Below, piece after piece: positions 42,013 through 50,648 of a stretch of 64,000 bases of DNA. The DNA is from BD2-11 sp965115885 (GTDB lineage: Bacteria > Gemmatimonadota > Gemmatimonadetes > Longimicrobiales > Gaopeijiaceae). The notes under the pieces were generated by a model, which saw only the letters and a list, made by a program, of their open reading frames with translations, did not search any database and was not told the DNA's origin. The DNA lies in NCBI GenBank assembly GCA_965115885.1, contig OZ220479.1, positions 1,798,001-1,862,000 on the forward strand. The letters are read 5' to 3'. Position 1 is the stretch's first letter. Each line of letters starts with the position of its first letter. The position numbers and the translations under genes were made by a program.

Positions 42013-45000
42013 TCACGATCCTCGAGCCCGGCGAGTGCCTCCCACCGCCGAATCCCGTAGCGGCGGGGATCGTCCCTCGTCCGCCTCGGCCGCGCTCGCC
42101 ACTTCCGCGACCGAAATCCTCATCCGGGTCGTTTCCTTCGCAAGCAGCTTCTCGAACGGATCCCTCACCCTGTACAGACGCGGATGCGAGGCGGCGCAAT
42201 TCAGCACGACGTACAGCCAGTAGTCCGCTCCGAGGTTGCACGCCGCCCGGTACTCGTTCCCCTCCATCCGCACCTCGCCCCTTTCCGCCCGACCCTTCAC
42301 CTCGATGTGGCGCTTCCCCCCGTCGGCGTCGGTCGCCAGAAGGTCGAATCCGGGGTGATCGCCCAGCCCCGCCTCCCGCGCGCGCGGCGGCATCGACACG
42401 TCCTGCACCCGGGCGCCCCGGGATCGCTCCCACTCCGCGGCGACCTCCATCGCGATCCGCTCGACGTCGGCGTCGAAGGTTTTCCGCTCCTCCTCTCCCG
42501 TCGGCGGCAACGCCAGGGCATGCGCCAGGAACCGCACGGCGCCCGGCACGACGCGGCCGGGCGCGGCGTCGAGCTCCGCGAGGGCCAGCCTGCGCCGTTC
42601 CGGCAATTCCCTATGATCTCGCACGACCTCCGCCACGTCGTCCGGGTCGGCGCGTCCGTCCCGGGACAGGGCCCGTCGGCGCTCCATCAGCTCGGCCGCG
42701 CGCAGGTTGAAGTTGATCCCGATCCGCTCGCGTCGTTCCGGAATCCCGGCTTCGAGCGCGGCGCGGCGCGCTCGGACCAGCCGTTCCGCCTCCTCTTCCA
42801 GACGCGCGGACGCGTCGCCGCGCAACCGCGCGGCCCGCGCCGCGAGCGGCACGGCCCCGGGCGGCACGTGCGGAGCGTTCCGGAGGAACGCGAACGCCTC
42901 CGGGGACGCATTGAAGACGCTCCCGTCCTCGTGCTGCCGCAGAACGATCAGCTCGCTCGCTCGCGTTTCCCGCGACGGGGCGCCCGCACCCGCCGCCGCT
43001 TCCTCCGCCACCGCGACCTCGCCCAAGTGGAGCAGATACGGAGTCTCGGCGCGCGGATCGACGAAGATCGCGCCTCTGCGCGCGTCCTCCCGGCAGAGCG
43101 TCGCGATCCGATCCGACATCGCGTCGAAGACCGGCTCGCCCGGATGGAGCCACACGCAGCGCTCGTCCCCGGCCGGCCGCCGCACGCGAAGCCGCCCGCG
43201 AGCTTCGGGCGGGTACGCTTCCAAGCTCCGCAACAGCGGATCGAGCGCTCCGGAGCGCGTGGGCAGCAGCGAGAACGAGTCGTCCAGATGTCCGCGCACC
43301 TCGAGCCCCAACAGCGGGCAAGCCCGTTCGACGAACCGACGCACATGGGCCGGGAGCAGATGCACGTACCGTTCGCGGGCGACCTCGTCGCTCAGCGTTT
43401 CCAGTCGACGGACGACCTCGCCCCCGCTCCCGTAGCGCTCGCGCGCCTGCGCGTCGACGTCGTCCACGGCGTCCCGCGTGATCCCGGCCTCGATCAGCGC
43501 GCGCGCGCGCCGCTCTCCCTCGTCGCTCAGCGCCTCCCGCATGCGCTCGCTCAGAGATCGGTCCTCGAAAAGGCGTCCGATCACGTCGAACACCTTGTCC
43601 GAGCGGAGCTCCCGGCGGATCGCGTCCAGCCGTTCGAGCAGAACCTTGAGAACCCGGCCCTCGCGCGTGTCCGTGGACACCAAGTTCGCGATCCACACGT
43701 CGCGCTTCTGGCCGTAGCGGTGGATGCGTCCCATCCGCTGCTCCAGCCGGGCGGGGTTCCAGGGGATGTCGTAGTTCACCATCAAGCGGCAGAATTGGAG
43801 GTTGATCCCCTCCCCTGCGGCGTCGGTCGCCACCAGGAACCGCACGGCGGCCGAATCGCGGAACCGCTCGACTTGCTCCTCGCGTTCCCGCCAAGTCATC
43901 CCGCCGTGGATCGAGGCCACCCGTCCCGCGTAGCCCAGCGCCTCCAGGCGCTCGATCAGGTAGTCAACCGTGTCGCGGTGCTCGCTGAAGACGAGCCACT
44001 TCTCCCCGCCGTGCCGCGGATGCTCGAGCACTTCGCGGAGCCGCTCGAATTTCGACTCCCGGCCCGAATCGACCAGCCGCCGGGCGCGCGCGGCCAGATC
44101 TTCCAGGACTAGGATTTCCTCCCGGAGCTCCTCGGCCGTGACGGCGACGACGGCGCCCAGCACGGCGTCCTCGTAGTCCTCGCCCCGCTCTCGGAGGGCG
44201 TCCGCGTCCATGTCCTCCGACGCGTCGTGCGTCTCGAAGTGGTCCGCGACGCATCTGCGGTTCAGCGCGTCCTGCGCGCTGCGCAGCTCCTCCGCACGGA
44301 GCCGTCCGGCCTCGAGGTCGTCGGCCAGCCGGCGGACCTTCGCGATCCTACGCTCGAACGACCTGAGCAGAGCCCATGTGGAGCTGGCCAGCCTGCGCTG
44401 GAACACTCCCACCGCGAGCTTCGCCGCCTGCCGGTTCCCCGTGGCCAAATTGTAGGAGCGCGTCAGGTACGAGGTGGCGCTCTCGTAGAGTTCCCGTTCG
44501 CCGTCCGGTCCGGGCGTGAGGTCGTACCCGAAGGTGTCGCAACGCCGTTCGCGAAAGAGAGGCGCCCCGCCGAAGTCGACCATTTCCTCCTTGGTGCGGC
44601 GGATGAAATGCCGGGCCCGGATGGAGGGTGGGGCGTTCCCGAACGCCTCTTCGGCCCCGAAGATCCGGTGGTCGAGCAGGCGCCACAGATGGTGGTAGGG
44701 GGAATCCTTCCCCATGTGCGGCGTGGCGGTCAGGAGCAACAGGTTGCGGGCCGACCAGGAGAGCGCCGCGTACTCCGGGGCGGGCGGACATCCCGCGAGC
44801 GCTTCGGCGAGCTCGTAGCGCCGGGTCTTGCGCACCCGTCCGCGCTCGGCGGAGGCGCTCAGCTTGTGGGCCTCGTCGAACACGACGAGGTCGTAGGGGG
44901 CGGTCCCGGGGTCGGCCAGCGCCGCGAAGGCGGACGCCCCGCGCAGCGTGTCCAGCGACACGATCGCGAGATCGCCGTCCGGTCCCGCGAACGGAGCGCG

Positions 45001-45381
45001 CGTGCGCGCGTCCCGACCGGAGACGATCCGGAACCGGAGCCGGAAGAGCGTGCGCAGTTCCCGCTCCCAGTTGCCCACGAGACCGGCGGGCGGGACGATG
45101 AGCGCGCGTCGGATCCGCCCCCGCATCAGCATCTCGCGGACGCAGAGCCCGGTCATGATCGTTTTGCCCGCGCCCGCGTCGTCGGCGAGCAGGAAGCGGA
45201 GGGGGTCCTGGTCCAGCATGCGGTCGTAGACCGCGATGCGCTGGTGCGGCAGCGGCTCGATCCGGGAGATCTCGCTCGCGAAAGCCGGGTTGAACTGGTG
45301 GCCGTGCGCGAGGCGCAAGCGCTCGACGAACAGGGAGAGGCGTTCGGGATCGCCGTTGAAATCGAGGGAGTTCAGGTCCAC
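42013..45381 (-). CDS. SNF2-type helicase with C-terminal DUF3883-like domain (DrmD-like)
   Basis: This 1122-residue superfamily 2 ATPase has Walker A DDAGAGKTIMTGL (about 67-78), DEAH-type VVFDEAHKLS, motif III LLLTATPHMGKD and motif VI EQRMGRIHRYGQ. The C-terminal part (about 960-1075) has HPGFDLLATDADGGKRHIEV and KGRAERGEVRMEGNEY. This is the DUF3883/NOV pattern whose D...ExK resembles a PD-(D/E)xK nuclease core. The layout fits DrmD of DISARM and related defence helicases, but no drmA, drmB, drmC or methylase is in view. It follows ccmC by 73 bp on the same strand. A role in foreign-DNA restriction is inferred. Confidence 0.8.
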   Translation of the reverse strand: MDLNSLDFNGDPERLSLFVERLRLAHGHQFNPAFASEISRIEPLPHQRIAVYDRMLDQDPLRFLLADDAGAGKTIMTGLCVREMLMRGRIRRALIVPPAGLVGNWERELRTLFRLRFRIVSGRDARTRAPFAGPDGDLAIVSLDTLRGASAFAALADPGTAPYDLVVFDEAHKLSASAERGRVRKTRRYELAEALAGCPPAPEYAALSWSARNLLLLTATPHMGKDSPYHHLWRLLDHRIFGAEEAFGNAPPSIRARHFIRRTKEEMVDFGGAPLFRERRCDTFGYDLTPGPDGERELYESATSYLTRSYNLATGNRQAAKLAVGVFQRRLASSTWALLRSFERRIAKVRRLADDLEAGRLRAEELRSAQDALNRRCVADHFETHDASEDMDADALRERGEDYEDAVLGAVVAVTAEELREEILVLEDLAARARRLVDSGRESKFERLREVLEHPRHGGEKWLVFSEHRDTVDYLIERLEALGYAGRVASIHGGMTWREREEQVERFRDSAAVRFLVATDAAGEGINLQFCRLMVNYDIPWNPARLEQRMGRIHRYGQKRDVWIANLVSTDTREGRVLKVLLERLDAIRRELRSDKVFDVIGRLFEDRSLSERMREALSDEGERRARALIEAGITRDAVDDVDAQARERYGSGGEVVRRLETLSDEVARERYVHLLPAHVRRFVERACPLLGLEVRGHLDDSFSLLPTRSGALDPLLRSLEAYPPEARGRLRVRRPAGDERCVWLHPGEPVFDAMSDRIATLCREDARRGAIFVDPRAETPYLLHLGEVAVAEEAAAGAGAPSRETRASELIVLRQHEDGSVFNASPEAFAFLRNAPHVPPGAVPLAARAARLRGDASARLEEEAERLVRARRAALEAGIPERRERIGINFNLRAAELMERRRALSRDGRADPDDVAEVVRDHRELPERRRLALAELDAAPGRVVPGAVRFLAHALALPPTGEEERKTFDADVERIAMEVAAEWERSRGARVQDVSMPPRAREAGLGDHPGFDLLATDADGGKRHIEVKGRAERGEVRMEGNEYRAACNLGADYWLYVVLNCAASHPRLYRVRDPFEKLLAKETTRMRISVAEVASAAEADEGRSPPLRDSAVGGTRRARGS

Positions 45382-45454
45382 GAAGGACCCCGCGGCTCCC
45401 GGTCCCGCGACCGCGGTCTCCTCGCGGGAACGGCTTCCCCCGCGGAGGCGCCGG

Positions 45455-46156
45455 TCATCCGACCCCGGGCGCGCCCCGCGTCTCGAGGGCGCGCCGGTGG
45501 CGCAGTTGCTCGAGGCCGTACCTGAAGAGGAAGGCGGAGAAGAAGACCAAGGTGAGCGCCAAGAGCCCGGTCATGAGGGTGATCAGCATGTCGGCGTCCA
45601 GCGTGGGTCCGTCGTCCCGGACCACCACGGGCTGGGGATGGAGCGACGGGAACCAGAGCACGCTCACGTGGATGAGCGGGATCAACAGCGCGCCCAAAAC
45701 CCCGATCACCGCCGCCATGCGCTTGCCCGCCTGCCGGTCCTCGGCCGAGGCGCGCACCAGGAAATAGCCTAGGAAGACGAACCACATGAGCAGGGTCAGG
45801 GTGAGACGCGGTTCCCACGTCCACGCCGTCCCCCAGGCGTAGGAGGCCCAGAGCGGGCCCGAGGTGAGCATGACCGCGCCGAAGACGAGACCCCCCTCCG
45901 CCGCCGACTGCGCGGCCCAGTCCAGCCGCTCGTCGCGCAGCCACAGGTAGGCGGCCCCGCACAATGCCGTGACGCCGAAGGCGAGGAAGGTCACCCAAGC
46001 CGAGGGGACGTGCACGTAGAAGATGCGCTGCACGATCCCCATGGTGCGCTCGGTGCCCACCCAGAAGAAGACCATCCAGTGCAGAACCAGCACTCCGGCG
46101 ACGCCCAGCGCCGCCAGAACCAGGGCCAAGCGTCGGATGCGCGTGAGCGACATCAT
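45455..46156 (-). CDS. ccmC: Heme exporter CcmC
   Basis: This 233-residue polytopic membrane protein has six hydrophobic segments and the tryptophan-rich heme-handling motif WGTAWTWEPRLTLTLLMW. The flanking histidines lie in FYVHVPSAW and PLIHVSVLW. CcmC loads heme onto CcmE in system I cytochrome c maturation. The ATG overlaps the ccmB stop. The WEPR variant replaces the more common WDAR. Confidence 0.92.
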   Translation of the reverse strand: MMSLTRIRRLALVLAALGVAGVLVLHWMVFFWVGTERTMGIVQRIFYVHVPSAWVTFLAFGVTALCGAAYLWLRDERLDWAAQSAAEGGLVFGAVMLTSGPLWASYAWGTAWTWEPRLTLTLLMWFVFLGYFLVRASAEDRQAGKRMAAVIGVLGALLIPLIHVSVLWFPSLHPQPVVVRDDGPTLDADMLITLMTGLLALTLVFFSAFLFRYGLEQLRHRRALETRGAPGVG

Positions 46157-46833
46157 TCCTCCACCACGTATCGGAACAGGATCGTGCCCGCCGCGAGTGC
46201 GGTCGCGGCGAAGGCCGCCAGAAGATAGAGGCTGCCCTCGATCTCCGCCGCGGGCCGCGCGGCGAAGACGCGCCCCGTGGCCGCGACACCGAAGATGACC
46301 ACGGGGACCAGAAGCGGGAAGACCAGGACGGGGAGAAGGCTCTGCCCCATCCGAGTCTGCGCCGACACGGCGCTGAACAGGGTGGTCACGGCCACGAACC
46401 CGAGCGTCGCCAGACCCAGCACGCCGGCCAGCAGGAGCGGAGCGCCGCCGTAGCCGAACCCGAAGAACAGCCCGTAGGCGGCGAGCGCCACGATCTCGGT
46501 CGCCGCGACCAGGACGAAATTCGAGATCACTTTCGCCAAGTATATGCCGTCCAAAGGAATGGGACTCGTCAGCAAACCTTGCATCGCGCCCCGCTCCCGC
46601 TCCAGCTCGAAGGTTCGACCCATGCCCAGCATGCCCCCGAACAGGATCGTGATCCAGATCAGGCCGGCGGCCAGATCCTGCATGCGCACCAGGCCCTGGT
46701 CGATGGCGAAGTGGAAGAGGACGGCCACCAGCACGGTCATCGCCGTCATCGCCGCCAGCCGCTCCCGGGTGCGCAACTCCAGCGTCAGGTCCTTGCGCAC
46801 GATGGCCGCGACCTGCCGCAGATAGACCCTCAC
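46153..46833 (-). CDS. ccmB: Heme exporter CcmB
   Basis: This 226-residue membrane subunit of the CcmAB ABC complex has six helices. The cytoplasmic front is RQVAAIVRKDLTLELRTRER, and the LERERGAMQGLLTSPIPLDG loop is typical of CcmB. The GTG start overlaps the ccmA stop (GTGA). CcmAB uses ATP to release holo-CcmE from CcmC. Coupled to ccmC downstream. Confidence 0.92.
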   Translation of the reverse strand: MRVYLRQVAAIVRKDLTLELRTRERLAAMTAMTVLVAVLFHFAIDQGLVRMQDLAAGLIWITILFGGMLGMGRTFELERERGAMQGLLTSPIPLDGIYLAKVISNFVLVAATEIVALAAYGLFFGFGYGGAPLLLAGVLGLATLGFVAVTTLFSAVSAQTRMGQSLLPVLVFPLLVPVVIFGVAATGRVFAARPAAEIEGSLYLLAAFAATALAAGTILFRYVVEE

Positions 46834-47576
46834 GCCCGCTCCTCGACCGCGCGCCGGTAAGCGAGCTCCAAGGCGTCGGCGTCCAGGTCGGCGCGCTTCG
46901 CGTCGAACGCGAACCGGCCGCGCACCTGGATCGCCACGCGGTCGGCGAGCTCGAGGCCGCGCCTCAGATCGTGCGTGACCATGACGACGGTGCGCCCCCC
47001 GTCCCTGAGCGCCGACAGCACCTCCTGCAGCATCGCGCCGGCGTAGGCGTCCAAGCCGGTGTAGGGCTCGTCGAGCAACACGATTTCGGGGTCGTGCAGC
47101 AACGCCCGCGCCACCGCCAGCCGCTGCACCGTGCCGCGCGACAGCGTGTCCACCGGGCTCTCGGCGCGAGGCGCGAGGCCGACCTCGGCCAGACGGGCCG
47201 ATATCCGCGCGTCCAGGTCGTCCACGCCGTGCAGGCGGCCGTAGAAACGGAGGTTCTCCCGCGCCGTCAGACGGCCGTACAGAAAGCTCAGGTGGGACAG
47301 GATGCCGATCCGGCCTCGCGCCGCCCGGTCGCCGGCGGCGAGACGGGTCCCGGACACGCGGACCTCCCCTTTCGTGGGCCGGAGCCCTCCGGCGAGGAGC
47401 CGGAGGAGCGAGGTCTTTCCGGCGCCGTTGGGACCGAACACGGAGAGGAACTCGCCGGGGCGGAGCCGGAAGGAGACGCGGTCCACGGCGCGCACCGGTC
47501 CGTAGTCGCGCACCAGGGACGCCGCTTCCAGCGCCGGCACGGCGGCGCCGGAGCGGGAGGCGGACGAAGCCGACAC
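46830..47576 (-). CDS. ccmA: CcmA, ATP-binding subunit of the heme-release complex
   Basis: The 248-residue ABC ATPase has Walker A GPNGAGKTSLLRLLAG, a degenerate signature DTLSRGTVQRLAVARALL, Walker B EIVLLDEPYTGLD and H-loop VMVTHDLR. I placed the start at GTG 47576, just after the zinc-ribbon gene stop, because the longer ORF from 47696 would overlap that gene by 110 bp. CcmA partners CcmB. The signature SRGTVQR in place of LSGGQ is normal for this family. Confidence 0.88.
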   Translation of the reverse strand: MSASSASRSGAAVPALEAASLVRDYGPVRAVDRVSFRLRPGEFLSVFGPNGAGKTSLLRLLAGGLRPTKGEVRVSGTRLAAGDRAARGRIGILSHLSFLYGRLTARENLRFYGRLHGVDDLDARISARLAEVGLAPRAESPVDTLSRGTVQRLAVARALLHDPEIVLLDEPYTGLDAYAGAMLQEVLSALRDGGRTVVMVTHDLRRGLELADRVAIQVRGRFAFDAKRADLDADALELAYRRAVEERA

Positions 47577-47584
47577 CGCTTCCG

Positions 47585-48061
47585 TCAGCCCCGCGCGGCC
47601 GCCGGAGTCCCCTCGTCTCGCTCCGACTCCAGGCGCCGACCGCAGGTCGCGCAGAAAAGCGCTTCCCCGACGTTGGCGTTTCCGCACCGCTCGCACAGGG
47701 TCCCGGCCCGGAGGGCGACCCGGTACGCGGCGATCTCGCGCTCGATCTCGTCGGTCCGGGCGTCCCGCTCCGGCGGCGGATCTTCCGTCCGCTCACGGCT
47801 CCGCCGCACCTCCCGCAACGCTTCGAGCGCTTCGCGCGCGAGTTCGTCGCGCAGTCGGCGGTAGTCGCGCTCGTCCACCTTGCCGGTCGCGTAGTCGTAC
47901 TCGACGTCGCGCAACGCCACCAGCGTCAGGTGCCGACGCGCCTCCGCCTCGGTGAGTTCCCGGTCGAGGCTGAACAACGGAGCGCGCTCGCCGCCGAAAA
48001 CGGGCTGCACCACGTAGAGCACCACCGCCGCCGCGACCAGGACGGCCCCGAAGACGATCAT
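47585..48061 (-). CDS. Membrane-anchored zinc-ribbon protein of the ccm operon (CcmI/CcmH-like position)
   Basis: The 158-residue product has an N-terminal membrane helix (2-20), then a charged coiled-coil region (LVALRDVEYDYATGKVDERD) resembling the start of CcmI-type proteins. A C-terminal zinc ribbon with CERCG and CATCG follows. It lies between ccmF and ccmA. It may replace CcmI/CcmH functions in apocytochrome handling; that is inferred from place and the CcmI-like segment. Confidence 0.65.
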   Translation of the reverse strand: MIVFGAVLVAAAVVLYVVQPVFGGERAPLFSLDRELTEAEARRHLTLVALRDVEYDYATGKVDERDYRRLRDELAREALEALREVRRSRERTEDPPPERDARTDEIEREIAAYRVALRAGTLCERCGNANVGEALFCATCGRRLESERDEGTPAAARG

Positions 48062-48110
48062 CGCGCGCCGGGCAAGGACGGAGCCGGGACCGGACGGGGC
48101 GGAGGCCCGG

Positions 48111-50153
48111 TCAGACCCTGGAAAGCCGGGCGCGCGCCGGCGCCGCCGCGGGCACGGCGCGCCGGACGGGGCCGCCCGCGCCGGGCCAGAGCGCGACGAG
48201 GCATCCCAGAGTGACGACCAGCCCCCCGTACCAGATCCACCCCACCAGGGGACGGACCAGCACTTGGAAGACGGCCCCCTGGGCGGAGGCTCGGTTCAGC
48301 ATGGCGCCCTCGAAGTCCTCCACGCCGGCGAGGATGACGTACACGTCCTCGAGCGGCGTGGAACGGATGCCCACCTCGCGGATCGGCTGGTCCGCGGTGG
48401 CGTAGACGCGTTGCTCGGCGGTGACGGCGCCCAGCCTGCGCCCGTTCCGCGAGACGTCCAGCAACGCGACCCACTGCCACATGTTGGGCGTGCGCGACGA
48501 GGACAGGCCTTGGTAGGTCAGCACGTACTCGTGTCCGTAGGGCGAGGCCGCCACGATCTCGTCGCCCGGCTCCACGCTCCGGTCGACCTCGGTGTGGAAC
48601 GAGGAGCCCGCGAACCCGGCGAACATGAGGACGATGCCCGCGTGCACGACGTAGCCGCCCCAGCGGCGGCGATTGCGGGCGATCAGGTTCAGGAACGCTC
48701 TGCCCAGCCCCTCGCCCTCGATGCGCGCCCGCGCCCGGGTGCCCTTCCAGAATTCGGTCGCCAGGACGGTGAGCACGAAACCGCAGATCGCGAAGGTCGC
48801 GAGCGCGTAGAAGCCCCGCATGCCCGCGATGAGGAGCCCGGTCACGATCGCCGCCGCCATCGACAGCGGAAAGAGGAAGTTGCGCTTCAGGTTGCGGCGC
48901 GTGGCCCTGCGCCAGGCGATCACCGGCCCGATCCCGGTCAGCGCGAGCAGCACTAGGCCGATCGGGATGTTGACGCGGTTGAAGAACGCCGGTCCCACGG
49001 CCACCTTCGTCCCCGCCACACCCTCGGAGATCAGCGGAAACAGCGTGCCCCAGAGCACGGCGAACGCCGATCCCAGAAGGATCAAGTTGTTCATCAGGAA
49101 GGCGGATTCCCGGGACAGGAACGAATCGATGGAGCGCTCCGGGCGCAAGTCGTTCTTGCGCCACAGGATGAGGAGCAGACACGCCGCCGCCGCCGCGCCC
49201 AGAAACGCCAGGAAAATGTAGGCGATGCGGGTGTTCTGGGCGAAGGAGTGGACCGACTCGATGAGTCCCGAACGCGTCAGGAAGGTCGCGAAGATGGTGA
49301 GCAGGAACGTCAGCGCCACCAGCGACAGGTTCCACATCTTCAGCATCCCCCGGTGCTCCTGGATCATGACGGAGTGGAGGAACGCCGTCGCGGTGAGCCA
49401 GGGAAGCAGGGACGCGTTCTCGACCGGATCCCAGAACCAGTATCCGCCCCACCCCAGCTCCTCGTAGGCCCAACGCATGCCGAAGACGATGCCGTTGGTC
49501 AGGAAGAACCAGCTGAGCAGGGTCCAGCGCCGGGTGACCACCAGCCAGCGGGAGTCGGTCCTGCCGGTGATCAGGGCGGCGACGGCGAAGGCGAAGGGCA
49601 CCGAGAAGGAGGTGAACCCCAAGTAGAGCGTGGGGGGGTGGATGGTCATCCAGTAGTTCTGGAGCTGCGGGTTCAGCCCCTGGCCGTTCGCCGGAGTGAA
49701 CGCCAAGCGCTCGAACGGGTTCACGTCGGCGAAGAGCAGGACGCCCAGGAAGAACGCCGTGACGGTGAGCAGCACGCCCACCACGGCGGGCATGAACTCC
49801 CGGTTCCGGCGTCGGTTCTGGAAGACCGCGATGCTGGAGAAGAGGGCGAGCAGCAGAACCCAGAAGACCAGCGATCCGCGCTGTCCCGCCCACAGCCCGG
49901 TCACCTTGAAGTAGGTCTCGAGCTCCCGGCTGGAGTAGGCCCACACGTACCAGTACTCGTACCGGCCGTCCAGGAACGCCAGGACGATCGCGAGAGAGGC
50001 GAGGCACAGCAGGAAAAAGACCGCGTAGACCGACCGTTCCGCCGAGAGAACCAGATCGCCGCGTTTTCGGTGCCCGCCCACGAAGGCGAGCGCCACCCCC
50101 CAGATCGAGACCGGCAGAGCCACCCAGAGGGCGAACTCCCCGAGAAGGATCAT
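48111..50153 (-). CDS. ccmF: Cytochrome c heme lyase subunit CcmF
   Basis: This 680-residue membrane protein has about 14 helices. Its heme-handling WWD-type motif reads WGGYWFWDPVENASLLPWL, and conserved His lie in MTIHPPTLYLGF and TAFLHSVMIQEHRG. The C-terminal periplasmic domain is SSFHTEVDRSVEPGDEI. CcmF attaches heme from CcmE to apocytochromes. I chose ATG 50153, which overlaps the ccmE stop as ATGA; the longer frame to 50624 runs through ccmE. Confidence 0.93.
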   Translation of the reverse strand: MILLGEFALWVALPVSIWGVALAFVGGHRKRGDLVLSAERSVYAVFFLLCLASLAIVLAFLDGRYEYWYVWAYSSRELETYFKVTGLWAGQRGSLVFWVLLLALFSSIAVFQNRRRNREFMPAVVGVLLTVTAFFLGVLLFADVNPFERLAFTPANGQGLNPQLQNYWMTIHPPTLYLGFTSFSVPFAFAVAALITGRTDSRWLVVTRRWTLLSWFFLTNGIVFGMRWAYEELGWGGYWFWDPVENASLLPWLTATAFLHSVMIQEHRGMLKMWNLSLVALTFLLTIFATFLTRSGLIESVHSFAQNTRIAYIFLAFLGAAAAACLLLILWRKNDLRPERSIDSFLSRESAFLMNNLILLGSAFAVLWGTLFPLISEGVAGTKVAVGPAFFNRVNIPIGLVLLALTGIGPVIAWRRATRRNLKRNFLFPLSMAAAIVTGLLIAGMRGFYALATFAICGFVLTVLATEFWKGTRARARIEGEGLGRAFLNLIARNRRRWGGYVVHAGIVLMFAGFAGSSFHTEVDRSVEPGDEIVAASPYGHEYVLTYQGLSSSRTPNMWQWVALLDVSRNGRRLGAVTAEQRVYATADQPIREVGIRSTPLEDVYVILAGVEDFEGAMLNRASAQGAVFQVLVRPLVGWIWYGGLVVTLGCLVALWPGAGGPVRRAVPAAAPARARLSRV

Positions 50154-50569
50154 CCGGCCATCTCTTCCGGCACGGCCTCGTAGCGGCTCCCGCACTTGGT
50201 GAGCACCGTGGTCGCCTCGAAGACCCCGTCGCGCCGGAAGCGTCCCTCGACCACGACCTCGGTCTCGTCGCTGAAGGTGTCGGGGAGGATGTCGCGGTAC
50301 TCGACGCGGAAGCGGGCGTCGGCGCGATCCAGATCCATCACCGAGAAGAAGTGCTCGAAGGCGCCCTCGCCCTTTCGGTAGCTCCCCTCGACCACCCGCC
50401 CGCTGACCTTCACGCCGATGTCGTGGAAGGTGTCGTCCTCGGCCGCCTTGGCCATGAGTTCGACCGGGGTGAGATAGTACACCATCGCTTTGTCGAAGCC
50501 CGTCCAGACGAGGAAGCTCACGACCGCCGCGACGCCGACCAAGCCGATGTAGAAGCGACTGTTTTTCAT
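50150..50569 (-). CDS. ccmE: Heme chaperone CcmE, CxxxY type
   Basis: This 139-residue protein has one N-terminal membrane helix (6-24) and an OB-fold periplasmic domain (KVSGRVVEGSYRKGEG, VVVEGRFRRDGVFEA). The heme-binding motif, normally HxxxY, reads TKCGSRYEA: Cys replaces the His that binds heme covalently. CxxxY CcmE proteins are known from a minority of bacteria and archaea, often where CcmH/CcmI are missing or altered, which fits this operon. It is first in the ccm set, with an 80-bp gap upstream that must hold the promoter. Confidence 0.9.
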   Translation of the reverse strand: MKNSRFYIGLVGVAAVVSFLVWTGFDKAMVYYLTPVELMAKAAEDDTFHDIGVKVSGRVVEGSYRKGEGAFEHFFSVMDLDRADARFRVEYRDILPDTFSDETEVVVEGRFRRDGVFEATTVLTKCGSRYEAVPEEMAG

Positions 50570-50648
50570 TCGCTACGCCTCTCTCTTCCTTCCTTCGGTT
50601 CCCGTGCGTCCCGCAACTGGGCAAATATCGCGACGCGGGCCGGTTTTC

